The notes under the pieces are model-generated. The model worked only from the letters and a program-made list of their open reading frames with translations. It was not told the origin of the DNA and searched no databases. Of a stretch of DNA of 38,215 bases, positions 27,223-35,263 are shown one piece after another. This DNA is from Prevotellaceae bacterium (lineage in GTDB: Bacteria; Bacteroidota; Bacteroidia; Bacteroidales; Bacteroidaceae): NCBI GenBank assembly GCA_028726625.1, contig JAQYPT010000016.1, positions 1-38,215 on the forward strand, read 5' to 3'. The number at the start of each line of letters is the position of its first letter. Position 1 is the first letter of the stretch. The translations under genes were made by a program, and so were the position numbers.

Positions 27223-28532
27223 GTTCGTATTCCTTTATAATAGTTGACCAATCGTTGTTTCATTTCAAGCATCAACCGCATTTGCAGCAGTTTGATGCGG
27301 CTGTCGAGCAAGGTTTGCGCCGCTTTATGCAGGTCGAAAGTCGAGAGCATGCCCTCCTCATACTTGCGCGACGCCAGATGCCAGGCTATGGAGTCGGCCG
27401 CTGTCTTCCGTTCCATCTTCATAAGCTCACGCGAATAGCCGTCACGATCGAGCACCGCCTGCGCAATGTCATCGTGCAGTTTGCGGCGCGCGTCTTCCAA
27501 ATCGAGTTTGCTTGCCTCCCAATCGGCTTTCGCCCTGCGTGCAGCACGCCAGCGCGAAGGCATGAAAAGGGGGATGGACAGGGAAAGATAGACATATTCG
27601 CCCATGTTGTTGTTGAACTGTTTGCCGAAGTTGTCGGTCTTACTGCTGCCCTGCGAGAGATTGCGGTAATAGTTGGTGTTGATTCCTCCGCCCAATACCA
27701 GGACGGGCAACAACTGTCCGCGTTGTATAAGATAATGGGAGCGAGCGTTCTTGACATTGAACGCTGCCGTCCTCACTTCCGGTGATTCAGCTTGGAAAGC
27801 GGCATAAAGACTTCCGGCATCGTCGGCAACAGACAGGCTCGCAGTCAACAGAGTGTCGAGGGCAAGCGTATCGCCTACGGGATAATTCATCTCCGCTTTC
27901 AAGGCCATCAACGCCAAACTGGCTGCATTCTGCTGGTGCAGCAGGTTGTAATCGTCCTCCGCCACCTGGCTTTCCATCTGCGCCACGTCGGGTCGCGACT
28001 TCTCTCCAAGCTCGAACATCGCACGGGTCTTGCGAAGCAACGCCTGACTATCGGCCAATTTGCGCCGTGCCAAGCCAATGCTCTGCTGGCTGTACACCGC
28101 CTCCACGAATTTCGCCATCACGGCTATGGCCTTGTCATCGGCTGTCTTTTGTAAGGCCGTCAAACTTTTAGCACGCGCCAGTCGAGCTTGCTGAAAGGCA
28201 TTCCAGGTACGGCCCCCATCAAACAATGGCACCTCCGCCCCAATGCTGTAATAATTGTTGAAGGTGGTGATGGTGTTGTAGGTGTTGGTTTCCGGGTTGA
28301 TGTTACGCCCCCAGGCATACTGCGCCGTGGTCTGTGCCGACACCGTGGGCAGAAGGTCGAGTCTCGCCGTGCGCTCGTCAACCTTGCTCTGTCGCACCTC
28401 CAATCGCTGTTTGCGCACTCCGTTGTTGTGCTCCACCGCATACTGAATGCAGCGGTTCATGGTCCATGTCTCTTGCGCCAATAGCGGAAGAGCGGCCAAA
28501 TCTAATAATATTATCGTAATTGCTGTTCTCAT
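27207..28532 (-). CDS. TolC-like outer-membrane efflux protein
   Basis: An outer-membrane efflux (OEP/TolC) protein of 441 residues when started at the ATG at 28532. From there a good signal peptide (about 1-20, ending LLAQ) precedes ETWTMNRCIQYAVEHN, the usual start of OEP proteins. Long helical stretches rich in Ala, Leu and Glu alternate with beta-strand parts such as VPLFDGGRTWNAFQQARLA and the mirrored IPLFMPSRWRAARRAKADW. An upstream ATG at 28568 would add 12 residues before the signal peptide and place the start codon upstream of the predicted sigma-54 transcript start, so I reject it. With the sigma-54 site at 28546-28561 the leader would be only a few bases. First gene of the efflux operon. 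Confidence 0.9.
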   Translation of the reverse strand: MRTAITIILLDLAALPLLAQETWTMNRCIQYAVEHNNGVRKQRLEVRQSKVDERTARLDLLPTVSAQTTAQYAWGRNINPETNTYNTITTFNNYYSIGAEVPLFDGGRTWNAFQQARLARAKSLTALQKTADDKAIAVMAKFVEAVYSQQSIGLARRKLADSQALLRKTRAMFELGEKSRPDVAQMESQVAEDDYNLLHQQNAASLALMALKAEMNYPVGDTLALDTLLTASLSVADDAGSLYAAFQAESPEVRTAAFNVKNARSHYLIQRGQLLPVLVLGGGINTNYYRNLSQGSSKTDNFGKQFNNNMGEYVYLSLSIPLFMPSRWRAARRAKADWEASKLDLEDARRKLHDDIAQAVLDRDGYSRELMKMERKTAADSIAWHLASRKYEEGMLSTFDLHKAAQTLLDSRIKLLQMRLMLEMKQRLVNYYKGIRTWTLK

Positions 28533-28545
28533 ACGACTAAACAAT

Positions 28546-28561
28546 TGCCAATGCCGTGCCA
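28546..28561 (-). promoter_or_regulatory. Sigma-54 promoter of the efflux operon
   Basis: The minus strand reads TGGCACGGCATTGGCA. This matches the sigma-54 consensus TGGCACGNNNNTTGCA at every fixed position but one (T to G at position 13) and keeps the GG and GC pairs at correct spacing. It points into the TolC-like gene. A sigma-54 activator gene lies divergently 267 bp away, which supports the call. Predicted start is near 28535. Confidence 0.8.
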
Positions 28562-28615
28562 GAAACATAACATCCTATCTATCTGTACGTTGCGCAAAAA
28601 TCGTGATTACAAGCC

Positions 28616-28653
28616 TGTCCAACAATTAGACACTGCTGCCCAATTATTTGACA
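28616..28653. promoter_or_regulatory. Tandem activator (enhancer) sites
   Basis: TGTCCAACAATTAGACA (28616-28632) and TGCCCAATTATTTGACA (28637-28653) agree at 13 of 17 positions, and each is a partial dyad of form TGTC-N9-GACA. They are spaced 21 bp apart, two helical turns. They lie roughly 55-110 bp upstream of the sigma-54 promoter, the usual place for enhancer sites. They are the best candidate binding sites for the neighbouring response regulator. Confidence 0.65.
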
Positions 28654-28727
28654 GTAAGCCCCACCATCCACTCGATGTCACCCCATGCGGCGCATTGGTT
28701 TTTATGATATGATTTTTTGACAACGGC

Positions 28728-28758
28728 TTGATACTAAGGAGAAAAAAGAATATCTTTG
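28728..28758 (+). promoter_or_regulatory. Promoter of the regulator-kinase pair
   Basis: CTTG (core TTG at 28728-28730), a 20-bp spacer and TATCTTTG (28751-28758) form a housekeeping-type Bacteroidetes promoter facing the response regulator. The leader would be about 65 nt. Confidence 0.65.
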
Positions 28759-28766
28759 CAAAAACA

Positions 28767-28798
28767 ACATCCTTTCCTCCACTCCCGTGAAAGGATGT
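28767..28798 (+). promoter_or_regulatory. Hairpin in the regulator leader
   Basis: ACATCCTTTC (28767-28776) and GAAAGGATGT (28789-28798) are a perfect 10-bp inverted repeat with a 12-bp spacer. It lies between the predicted transcript start and the ATG at 28828. It could be an RNA hairpin or a DNA dyad for autoregulation. Confidence 0.5.
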
Positions 28799-28827
28799 GC
28801 AACTGGTAGACAGACATTAGACAATAG

Positions 28828-30156
28828 ATGAAACAAGGTAGCATACTGATAGTTGACGACAACCGCAACATCCTCACCACGGTGAAGATGCTGATAGAAA
28901 ATGTATTCGAACATATCGCAGCGATAGCCAAGCCTGAGAATATCCCCACCCGCCTACGCGAGGACAAACCCGACGTGGTGCTGCTCGACATGAATTTCCG
29001 CAGCGGCATCAACAATGGTAACGAGGGTCTCTTCTGGCTTCGCGAGATAAAGAAGCTGAGTCCCCGCACGCAGGTGGTGCTCTTCACGGCATATGCCGAC
29101 ATTGAATTAGCGGTGACGGGCATCAAGGAGGGCGCTACCGACTTCGTGGTAAAGCCTTTCGACAATGCCAAACTCATCGACACGCTCACCAATGCCTACC
29201 GGAAAACCAAAAAAACCATCCGGAACGCCACCACCCATGAGGGAGAAATGTACTGGGGCGTGTCGCCAGCCATGCAAGACCTGCGCCTGATGGTGGAGAA
29301 AGTAGCGGCCACCGATGCCAACATCCTCATCACGGGCGAGAACGGAACTGGCAAGGAAGTGCTTGCCAAAGAGATTCACCGCCTGTCGAAACGGCACGGC
29401 CACCGGATGATGCCCATCGACATGGGATCTATCACGGAGACACTTTTTGAAAGCGAACTCTTCGGACACACGAAAGGTGCTTTCACGGATGCCAAGACTG
29501 ACAAGCCGGGAAAGTTTGAACTGGCGGAGGGAGGCACGTTGTTTCTCGATGAGATAGGCAATCTGAGTTATGCGTTGCAGGCAAAGCTGCTCACGGCCTT
29601 GCAGCGCAGAAGTATCGTGCGTGTGGGAGGCAGCGAGCAGATTCCCATCGACGTGCGGCTGATTTGCGCCACCAACCGAGACCTGCAAGAAATGGTGACC
29701 AACGGCGAGTTTCGCGAAGACTTGCTCTACCGCGTCAACACCATTCACCTGCATCTGCCGCCCTTGCGCGAGCGCAGGGAAGACATCACGACCTTGGCCG
29801 GCATCTTCCTCAAACGCTACGCGACGATGTACAACAAGCCGGAGACAAAATTCTCGGCCGGCGCCATGACCAAGCTCGAAGAGCAACCTTGGTACGGTAA
29901 CATTCGCGAACTGCAACATGCCATGGAGAAAGCGGTTATCCTGTGCAGCGGCACGACAATTGCCGAGGACGACATTGAGAGCGGTTCTACCCGACAGGAG
30001 AAGCCAATTGAGGACGTACGCACGCTCGACGAGATGGAACGAAGGCTCATCGAGAAAACCATCCGCGAATGCGACGGCAACCTCTCGCAGGTGGCGTTCA
30101 GGTTAGGCATCTCCCGACAGACTTTATACAACAAGATTAAACGTTACGGACTATAG
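28828..30156 (+). CDS. Sigma-54-dependent response regulator (NtrC/AtoC type)
   Basis: A 442-residue activator. The receiver domain (1-125) has the acidic pair Asp10/Asp11, phosphoacceptor Asp54 (LLDMN), Thr87 and Lys109. The AAA+ domain (about 143-375) has Walker A GENGTGKE at 170-177, GAFTDA at 217-222 and Walker B TLFLDE at 237-242. The fifth residue of the sigma-54-contact loop is Asp where the standard is Gly (GAFTGA). A Fis-type helix-turn-helix (about 400-442) ends in SRQTLYNKIKRYGL. It should be phosphorylated by the kinase 3 bp downstream and drive the efflux operon from the divergent sigma-54 promoter. Confidence 0.95.
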   Translation: MKQGSILIVDDNRNILTTVKMLIENVFEHIAAIAKPENIPTRLREDKPDVVLLDMNFRSGINNGNEGLFWLREIKKLSPRTQVVLFTAYADIELAVTGIKEGATDFVVKPFDNAKLIDTLTNAYRKTKKTIRNATTHEGEMYWGVSPAMQDLRLMVEKVAATDANILITGENGTGKEVLAKEIHRLSKRHGHRMMPIDMGSITETLFESELFGHTKGAFTDAKTDKPGKFELAEGGTLFLDEIGNLSYALQAKLLTALQRRSIVRVGGSEQIPIDVRLICATNRDLQEMVTNGEFREDLLYRVNTIHLHLPPLRERREDITTLAGIFLKRYATMYNKPETKFSAGAMTKLEEQPWYGNIRELQHAMEKAVILCSGTTIAEDDIESGSTRQEKPIEDVRTLDEMERRLIEKTIRECDGNLSQVAFRLGISRQTLYNKIKRYGL

Positions 30157-30159
30157 GCC

Positions 30160-31299
30160 ATGAACGTGATTGTTATTATACTCTGCCTGGCATTGCTTGC
30201 CGCCATCGTTGCCTACCTGCAACTGTGGCGACGGTATCGGCGCGACCTTGGCAAGGTGACATTCATGTTCAACGCCATAGAGATCGGCGACTATACTTTC
30301 CAGTTTCCCATCAACAAGAAGTACGGCAGCGAGCTTTTGCTCAACGAGTCGCTCAACCGCGTGAAGGAAATTCTACAACACGCCCGAGATGAACAGATAG
30401 AACGGGAAAAATACTTCGAACTCATACTCGATTCGGTGGATACGGGCATCTTGGTGGTCGACGTGGAGCGGGGCATTGTGCTCCGCAGCAACCGGGCCGC
30501 GCTCAACCTGTTGCAGATGGAGACCATCACCCACATCAATCAGATCAAGGAGAAGATGGCGGGATTCTCTCTACGCGAGACCCACACAACGCTCAAGAGC
30601 CGTCGGGTGCGCATCATCGGCTTCAGCGACATCAAAGGCGAGCTGGCCAACCAAGAGATAGACAGCTGGGTGAAACTCATCCGCGTGCTCACCCACGAGA
30701 TTATGAACACCGTCACGCCAATCATATCCCTGAGCGACACCCTACTTAAAAACTCACAGGGCGAGCAACGGCAAGGACTGCAGGTCATCAGCAGTACTGG
30801 CAAGGAACTGATGCGCTTTGTGGAGAATTACCGCAAGTTCACACATGTGCCCACGCCCACACCCACCCTGTTCTATGTCAGACCGTTCCTCGAGCGCATG
30901 GTGAATCTCATTCGCCAGATGTTAAAGTCCGGTGTGAACATCAGCTACGAGGTAGACCCCGGCGACTTGCTGGTGTATGCTGACGAGAGCCTCGTCAGCA
31001 GGGTGGTCAACAACTTGCTGAAAAACGCTTCCGAGGCCATCGGAGAGGAAGGACAAATCACACTGCGCGCATACACCAATGCGCAGGAATCCATCATCAT
31101 CGACATCACCGACAACGGAGCGATGATTCCCGATGACGTGGCAAGCCACATCTTCGTACCCTTCTTCACCACCAAGCCCCAGGGAAGTGGCATTGGCCTG
31201 TCCATTTCCCGACAAATCATGCAGGCCTGCAATGGCTCTATCGACCTTGTAACCGACAAGGCCGCCGGACTGACCACCTTCCGACTGACATTCTTTTAA
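30160..31299 (+). CDS. NtrB-like sensor histidine kinase
   Basis: A 379-residue kinase. A single membrane segment (about 3-22) is followed by a cytoplasmic linker, a PAS-like region (about 80-165), the H-box VLTHEIMNTVTP with His179, the N-box NNLLKNASEA, the G1 box DNGAMI and the G2 box GSGIGL. With almost no periplasmic part, the signal is likely sensed in the membrane or the cytoplasm. The gene starts 3 bp after the regulator stop, so the two are co-expressed. The inferred partner is the upstream response regulator. Confidence 0.93.
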   Translation: MNVIVIILCLALLAAIVAYLQLWRRYRRDLGKVTFMFNAIEIGDYTFQFPINKKYGSELLLNESLNRVKEILQHARDEQIEREKYFELILDSVDTGILVVDVERGIVLRSNRAALNLLQMETITHINQIKEKMAGFSLRETHTTLKSRRVRIIGFSDIKGELANQEIDSWVKLIRVLTHEIMNTVTPIISLSDTLLKNSQGEQRQGLQVISSTGKELMRFVENYRKFTHVPTPTPTLFYVRPFLERMVNLIRQMLKSGVNISYEVDPGDLLVYADESLVSRVVNNLLKNASEAIGEEGQITLRAYTNAQESIIIDITDNGAMIPDDVASHIFVPFFTTKPQGSGIGLSISRQIMQACNGSIDLVTDKAAGLTTFRLTFF

Positions 31300-31412
31300 C
31301 CCAACTCAAGTCTCGGATTTAGATATTAGCCAGTCATGGCGTAGGTTTCAAGGGCTGACAAGCTGTTGCCGTTCTCAGTCATCCGTATGACCAATTCGTC
31401 AGATTCCGCACC
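31300..31412. other. Gene-free stretch after the kinase
   Basis: No open frame, terminator hairpin or repeat is recognised between the kinase stop and repeat copy B. Confidence 0.4.
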
Positions 31413-31804
31413 GATTTTTCTTTACAAAGTGCCTCTCATAATTCTCGTGTAGACCACCAACGGTACAGTTGGTCGCAAATACGCCCAAAATGAGCGACAT
31501 TCGTAATTCTTTGCTGTTGAAGAAGTTATGCCTAAGCCGCCTCTTTTCATTCCTATTCTTACCGCTTTTTGCCGGCAAAAGCATGGAGATAAGCATCGAA
31601 TATGCATGCTTTAAGGTTGCAATGTCATGCTGATAGCACTCCAAGATGATGCTTCTAAGTGCGTAAAGTCAATACTCTGACCTAAAAAAGACGTTTATTT
31701 TGTTCAAATGAGTGTACTTTTGTCTACCGCTTGCCTATTGATTTTTTCTATTTTGGAGATTTCCAATGGTCGTTTTTTGGTAAAATAATAAGACAAAAAC
31801 AACG
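31413..31804. repeat. Dispersed 392-bp repeat, copy B
   Basis: This is the partner of 14354-14745, same orientation and length. In this copy ACCAAC-GGTACA-GTTGGT (near 31456-31473) is a perfect 6-bp hairpin which is partly broken in copy A. The flanks of the two copies are unrelated, so the ends are sharp. It lies between two convergent gene ends. Confidence 0.8.
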
Positions 31805-31840
31805 CATGCCTTGGCCAAGGATGAGAAGGATAAAAACACG

Positions 31841-31938
31841 CAGCTCTTCCATTGAAGGGTCACTGTTGTACAATCAAGGAAACAAACGTTCAAAGATTGT
31901 TTATCACAACAAACCACCTTTCTTCAATGAAAGAGCTG
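31841..31938 (-). terminator. Long inverted repeat, possible terminator
   Basis: CAGCTCTTCCATTGAAG (31841-31857) pairs with CTTCAATGAAAGAGCTG (31922-31938) with one mismatch, and shorter pairings lie inside (CAATC/GATTG). Read leftward the structure is followed by CGTGTTTTTATC. It lies 46 bp past the stop of the 31984-34950 gene. The spacer of 64 bp is long for a terminator, so it may be another element. Confidence 0.5.
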
Positions 31939-31983
31939 TGATGAATATAGGGATTCATTCTCCACGAGCCGCCAAACCGTTTT

Positions 31984-34950
31984 CTATGTTGGCAAAAGCA
32001 GTACCACTCCCTCTTGCTTCTGACCGTCCATCAAAATACGCAATGGGGAATCAAACCGAACATGGCGAACATAAGTAGTTTCTTCGACAGCTGGCATGGC
32101 ATCCAAAACATCTTGCCTGAACAAGCCACTGCCACCCACCTCATCAATCGTAAAATAGCCCACACCGAAACTGGTGAGGTTTTGAAAGAAGTGCGTCCCT
32201 TGACTCGGGTCGATACGGTAGTTGTTTAATGTCGTCTCAACAATGACCTTTGCACCGCTGATTTGTGGCCACTTTACTGGAATACCCAACCAAGGATCGC
32301 TCGAACCCCAGCGCCCCGGACCTATCAACACATAGCCTTGACCTCGAGATAAGAACTGCTCGTTGAGCTTTTCTATCTCCCCTACAATCGCAGGATTATT
32401 CTTCGCTGTGAAAGAAGCGTTGGTTTTTACATAAACAACATCACAAACATCGTCCATGATGCCATGCCCTAACGAGTTGTGCGAACGCAACAAACACCGT
32501 TCATCGGCAATGGCAACAACGTCCTCGTCGAGCATTTGCTTGGAATCGACAATGGGACGGATTTGCAATAAGTAGAATTCCCCTGTCCTATCGGCATTGA
32601 TATCACAGGCAAACTCTATTTCTACGGGGCAACGCATGCTCTCCGCACCATAGTTCATCGCCATCTGCATGATGGGTGCCAATGGGAACACATCGTGTTG
32701 CAGCACATTGCAGAAAGATATCACCTTGCGCCCTCCGTCGTACAATCCATCTCTCATCATCTGGTTGTATGGGTCGTAAGTAGACGCGATGTATTGCAGG
32801 GATCCATCTTTCTCGGCAGACTTGACACCTAACTTGAGGATGTTGAAACCATCGTCTACCTGAAAATCTTGTCCCACGTGATCCGTGTCAAGGGCATAGA
32901 ATTGCGTTTGGGTCTCGCGCAAGGCCTTTTCCAGTTCGCTGGTTTGCAAGACATGATGAGGATGATAAGGAGACACCCGCAAAGTTTGACCGCCATCTAC
33001 GATGTATTTACCCAATCCCAAGGCCAACGAGGCAATGCCCTCTTCCGCCTTTTCTTTGCCAATGGGATAATAATTCAGCGAGCGCAGCACCCCACTTATC
33101 TTGGGATAATAGTGCGTACCATACTGCTTACCCACCACTTCTTGCAAGATAACCGCCATTTTTTCTTGATCGATCAAGTTGCGGGTAGCCGTCATGTAAG
33201 CCTTGGAATCGTGATAAAACACCGAAGCATACACGCCTTTGATGGCACAGGCCAACATTTGGAGCATCAGTTGCTTGTCATCGAGCGAGGGAATCATGTA
33301 AGTAGAATAGATTCCGGCAAAAGGTTGATAATGCGAGTCTTCCAACAACGAACTGGAACGAATGGCGATCGGACTTTTGGTGGCATCGAAAAACGTGATA
33401 AAGTCGTCGCGCAAACGCTCTGGCAGCTTGGCTTTCAAGAAGCAGTGCAGTATCTCTTCGTCTGTCGCATCGCTCAAGGCAACATCATAAAGATTGTTCT
33501 CGTCCATGAATTGGTCGAACAAATCTGTACAAAGCACCAGCGTTTTCGGGATTTGCACTTTCACTCCTTCGTACTGATTAAAGTCGGGGTGCATCTTGAT
33601 GATATGGTCTAAGAAAGCAAGTCCACGTCCTTTTCCGCCCAACGAACCTTCGCCAATACGTGCGAAGTGGGCATATTGGTCGAATTTCAATCGGTCGAAC
33701 ACCGCTACCACGCCTATGTTTTTCATCTTACGATACTGCACAATGGCATCGAAGATGATTTGCCGATGCGCTTGCAAGTCTTGCAATTTGTCCCAAGTGA
33801 TGTTTTTAAGAAACTCGGAGATGGGAAATATCGAGCGTGCGCTAAGCCAACGACTCATGTGATTGCGTGATACATGGAAGCGAAAAGAATCATCTGGTAT
33901 CTTAAAAATGTTGTCTTGCAGCTCTTTAAGCGAGTGCACTCGCATGATTTCCTGACGGGTATGCGGATCTCTAAAGATGAAATCGCCAAAGCCCATGTGC
34001 TCTTCAAAGATATGACGGAGGTCTATCCCCATCATCTTCGAGTTCTTGTCAACAAACCGAAAGCCCTCCCTTTCGGTCTTTTCTCGATTGCTCGACTCCG
34101 AACTTTCCACCACTAAGGCCAGATAAGGGTCACGCTTGCGAATCTCACGCAACAGTTTTAAGCCCGCTTCGGGGTCTTTCACTCCGCCTTTAGGATAACG
34201 AGCATCGCTAATAACGCCTAATATATTGTCCGCAAAACGATTGTAATAATCCATCGCTTCCTCATAGGTTCGTGCCAAAACTACCTTTGGACGACCACGC
34301 ATGCGCAACGTAGCAGCATGTCGATTCAATGCCTCAGAAGACAAATGCTTGTTCTGCACCAATATGTAACTGTACAGATTGGGCAGTATGGAACTGTAAA
34401 AACGAATGCTGTCCTCCACCAGCAATATCATTTGCACGCCCCCTTCGGTGATATCGTGTTCCAAGTTCATCTTGTCTTCCATCAGCTTGATGATGGACAT
34501 AATGAGATTGGTGTTGCCCAACCAACAAAATACATAATCGAAGATGCTCAGATCTTCGTTCTCCATCCTACGGGTAATACCGTGCGAAAAAGGCGTGAGA
34601 ACGATGCAATGAATATCAGGAAAGGCATCTTTAATGTTGCGTGCCACGGTAAAAGCGTCATTGTCAGCTGTTCCAGGCATACATATCACTAAGTCTATCG
34701 GTGTGGACTGAAGAATGCGGGAAGCCTCTTCCGTGGTGCTCACCTGTGTAAAGGTGGGCGGATAGCGTAAACCCAACTCCATATACTCGTTGAAAATTTT
34801 CTCCTCTACCCTGCCGTCATCTTCCAACATGAAGGCGTCATAGGGGTTGGCAACGATTAAGACATTATAAATACGTCGCATCATGAGATTGACAAAAGTC
34901 ACATCTTTCAATAAAAAATTACGCCATTGAGAAGGCACAGAATCGTTCAT
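31984..34950 (-). CDS. Receiver-like domains fused to a PEP-synthase ATP-binding domain
   Basis: A 988-residue protein from the ATG at 34950 (the open frame runs 11 codons further up to a TTG). Residues about 28-160 look like a degenerate receiver domain (VLIVANPYDAF, no acceptor Asp). Residues about 173-310 look like a second, more complete one (LLVEDS with Glu179/Asp180, VISDAR with Asp249, VESSES, and Lys302 in VDKNS). From about 420 on comes the ATP-grasp-like PPDK N-terminal domain, with IGEGSLGGKGRGLAFL, IAIRSSSLLEDS, FAGIYSTY and EFYLLQIRP. The phosphohistidine swivel and PEP barrel of real PEP synthase are missing. It is likely a signal-controlled kinase or phosphotransfer enzyme. The target is unknown, and the link to glutamate metabolism is suggested only by the divergent gdhA. 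Confidence 0.85.
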   Translation of the reverse strand: MNDSVPSQWRNFLLKDVTFVNLMMRRIYNVLIVANPYDAFMLEDDGRVEEKIFNEYMELGLRYPPTFTQVSTTEEASRILQSTPIDLVICMPGTADNDAFTVARNIKDAFPDIHCIVLTPFSHGITRRMENEDLSIFDYVFCWLGNTNLIMSIIKLMEDKMNLEHDITEGGVQMILLVEDSIRFYSSILPNLYSYILVQNKHLSSEALNRHAATLRMRGRPKVVLARTYEEAMDYYNRFADNILGVISDARYPKGGVKDPEAGLKLLREIRKRDPYLALVVESSESSNREKTEREGFRFVDKNSKMMGIDLRHIFEEHMGFGDFIFRDPHTRQEIMRVHSLKELQDNIFKIPDDSFRFHVSRNHMSRWLSARSIFPISEFLKNITWDKLQDLQAHRQIIFDAIVQYRKMKNIGVVAVFDRLKFDQYAHFARIGEGSLGGKGRGLAFLDHIIKMHPDFNQYEGVKVQIPKTLVLCTDLFDQFMDENNLYDVALSDATDEEILHCFLKAKLPERLRDDFITFFDATKSPIAIRSSSLLEDSHYQPFAGIYSTYMIPSLDDKQLMLQMLACAIKGVYASVFYHDSKAYMTATRNLIDQEKMAVILQEVVGKQYGTHYYPKISGVLRSLNYYPIGKEKAEEGIASLALGLGKYIVDGGQTLRVSPYHPHHVLQTSELEKALRETQTQFYALDTDHVGQDFQVDDGFNILKLGVKSAEKDGSLQYIASTYDPYNQMMRDGLYDGGRKVISFCNVLQHDVFPLAPIMQMAMNYGAESMRCPVEIEFACDINADRTGEFYLLQIRPIVDSKQMLDEDVVAIADERCLLRSHNSLGHGIMDDVCDVVYVKTNASFTAKNNPAIVGEIEKLNEQFLSRGQGYVLIGPGRWGSSDPWLGIPVKWPQISGAKVIVETTLNNYRIDPSQGTHFFQNLTSFGVGYFTIDEVGGSGLFRQDVLDAMPAVEETTYVRHVRFDSPLRILMDGQKQEGVVLLLPT

Positions 34951-35038
34951 AAATGTTTTTTTCAAGAAGTAAGAACTAACCAAATGAAAGAGGTTTCCAA
35001 AATGAAGAACTTCCTTTCATTGGACTACATCGACACGA

Positions 35039-35070
35039 CAAATGTAGGAAATACAATGTATATCCACAAA
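35039..35070 (-). promoter_or_regulatory. Promoter of the receiver/PEP-synthase-like gene
   Basis: The minus strand carries TTTG (35070-35067), a 20-bp spacer and TACATTTG (35046-35039), a perfect consensus. The leader to the ATG at 34950 is about 80 nt. Confidence 0.7.
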
Positions 35071-35174
35071 TTTCCAATGAACTTTCATCTATCCAAACGC
35101 CAACTATTATATAAGGTGTATTTCCATCTGTTTTCACATTTATAAACATTATTATCGCAATTTATCCTTTTATA

Positions 35175-35206
35175 TTTGGTGGATATTTATAAAAAAACTA
35201 TATTTG
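35175..35206 (+). promoter_or_regulatory. Promoter of gdhA
   Basis: TTTG (35175-35178), a 20-bp spacer and TATATTTG (35199-35206) form a perfect Bacteroidetes consensus. Predicted start is near 35213, about 50 nt before the ATG. A second TATATTTG lies at 35171-35178 and overlaps the -33 element. Confidence 0.75.
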
Positions 35207-35263
35207 CCGCGTCTTGGATACTATCCGTGACATGTAAAACCAACTAATTAAATAAATTCTACT

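Noticed and set aside
31809..31820. Perfect 12-bp palindrome CCTTGGCCAAGG
   Set aside because: It is short, of a kind expected by chance, and has no partner or gene-linked position.
31984..34983. PEP synthase as the function of the large protein
   Set aside because: Only the ATP-binding part is present; the swivel histidine domain and PEP barrel are missing and receiver-like domains are added.
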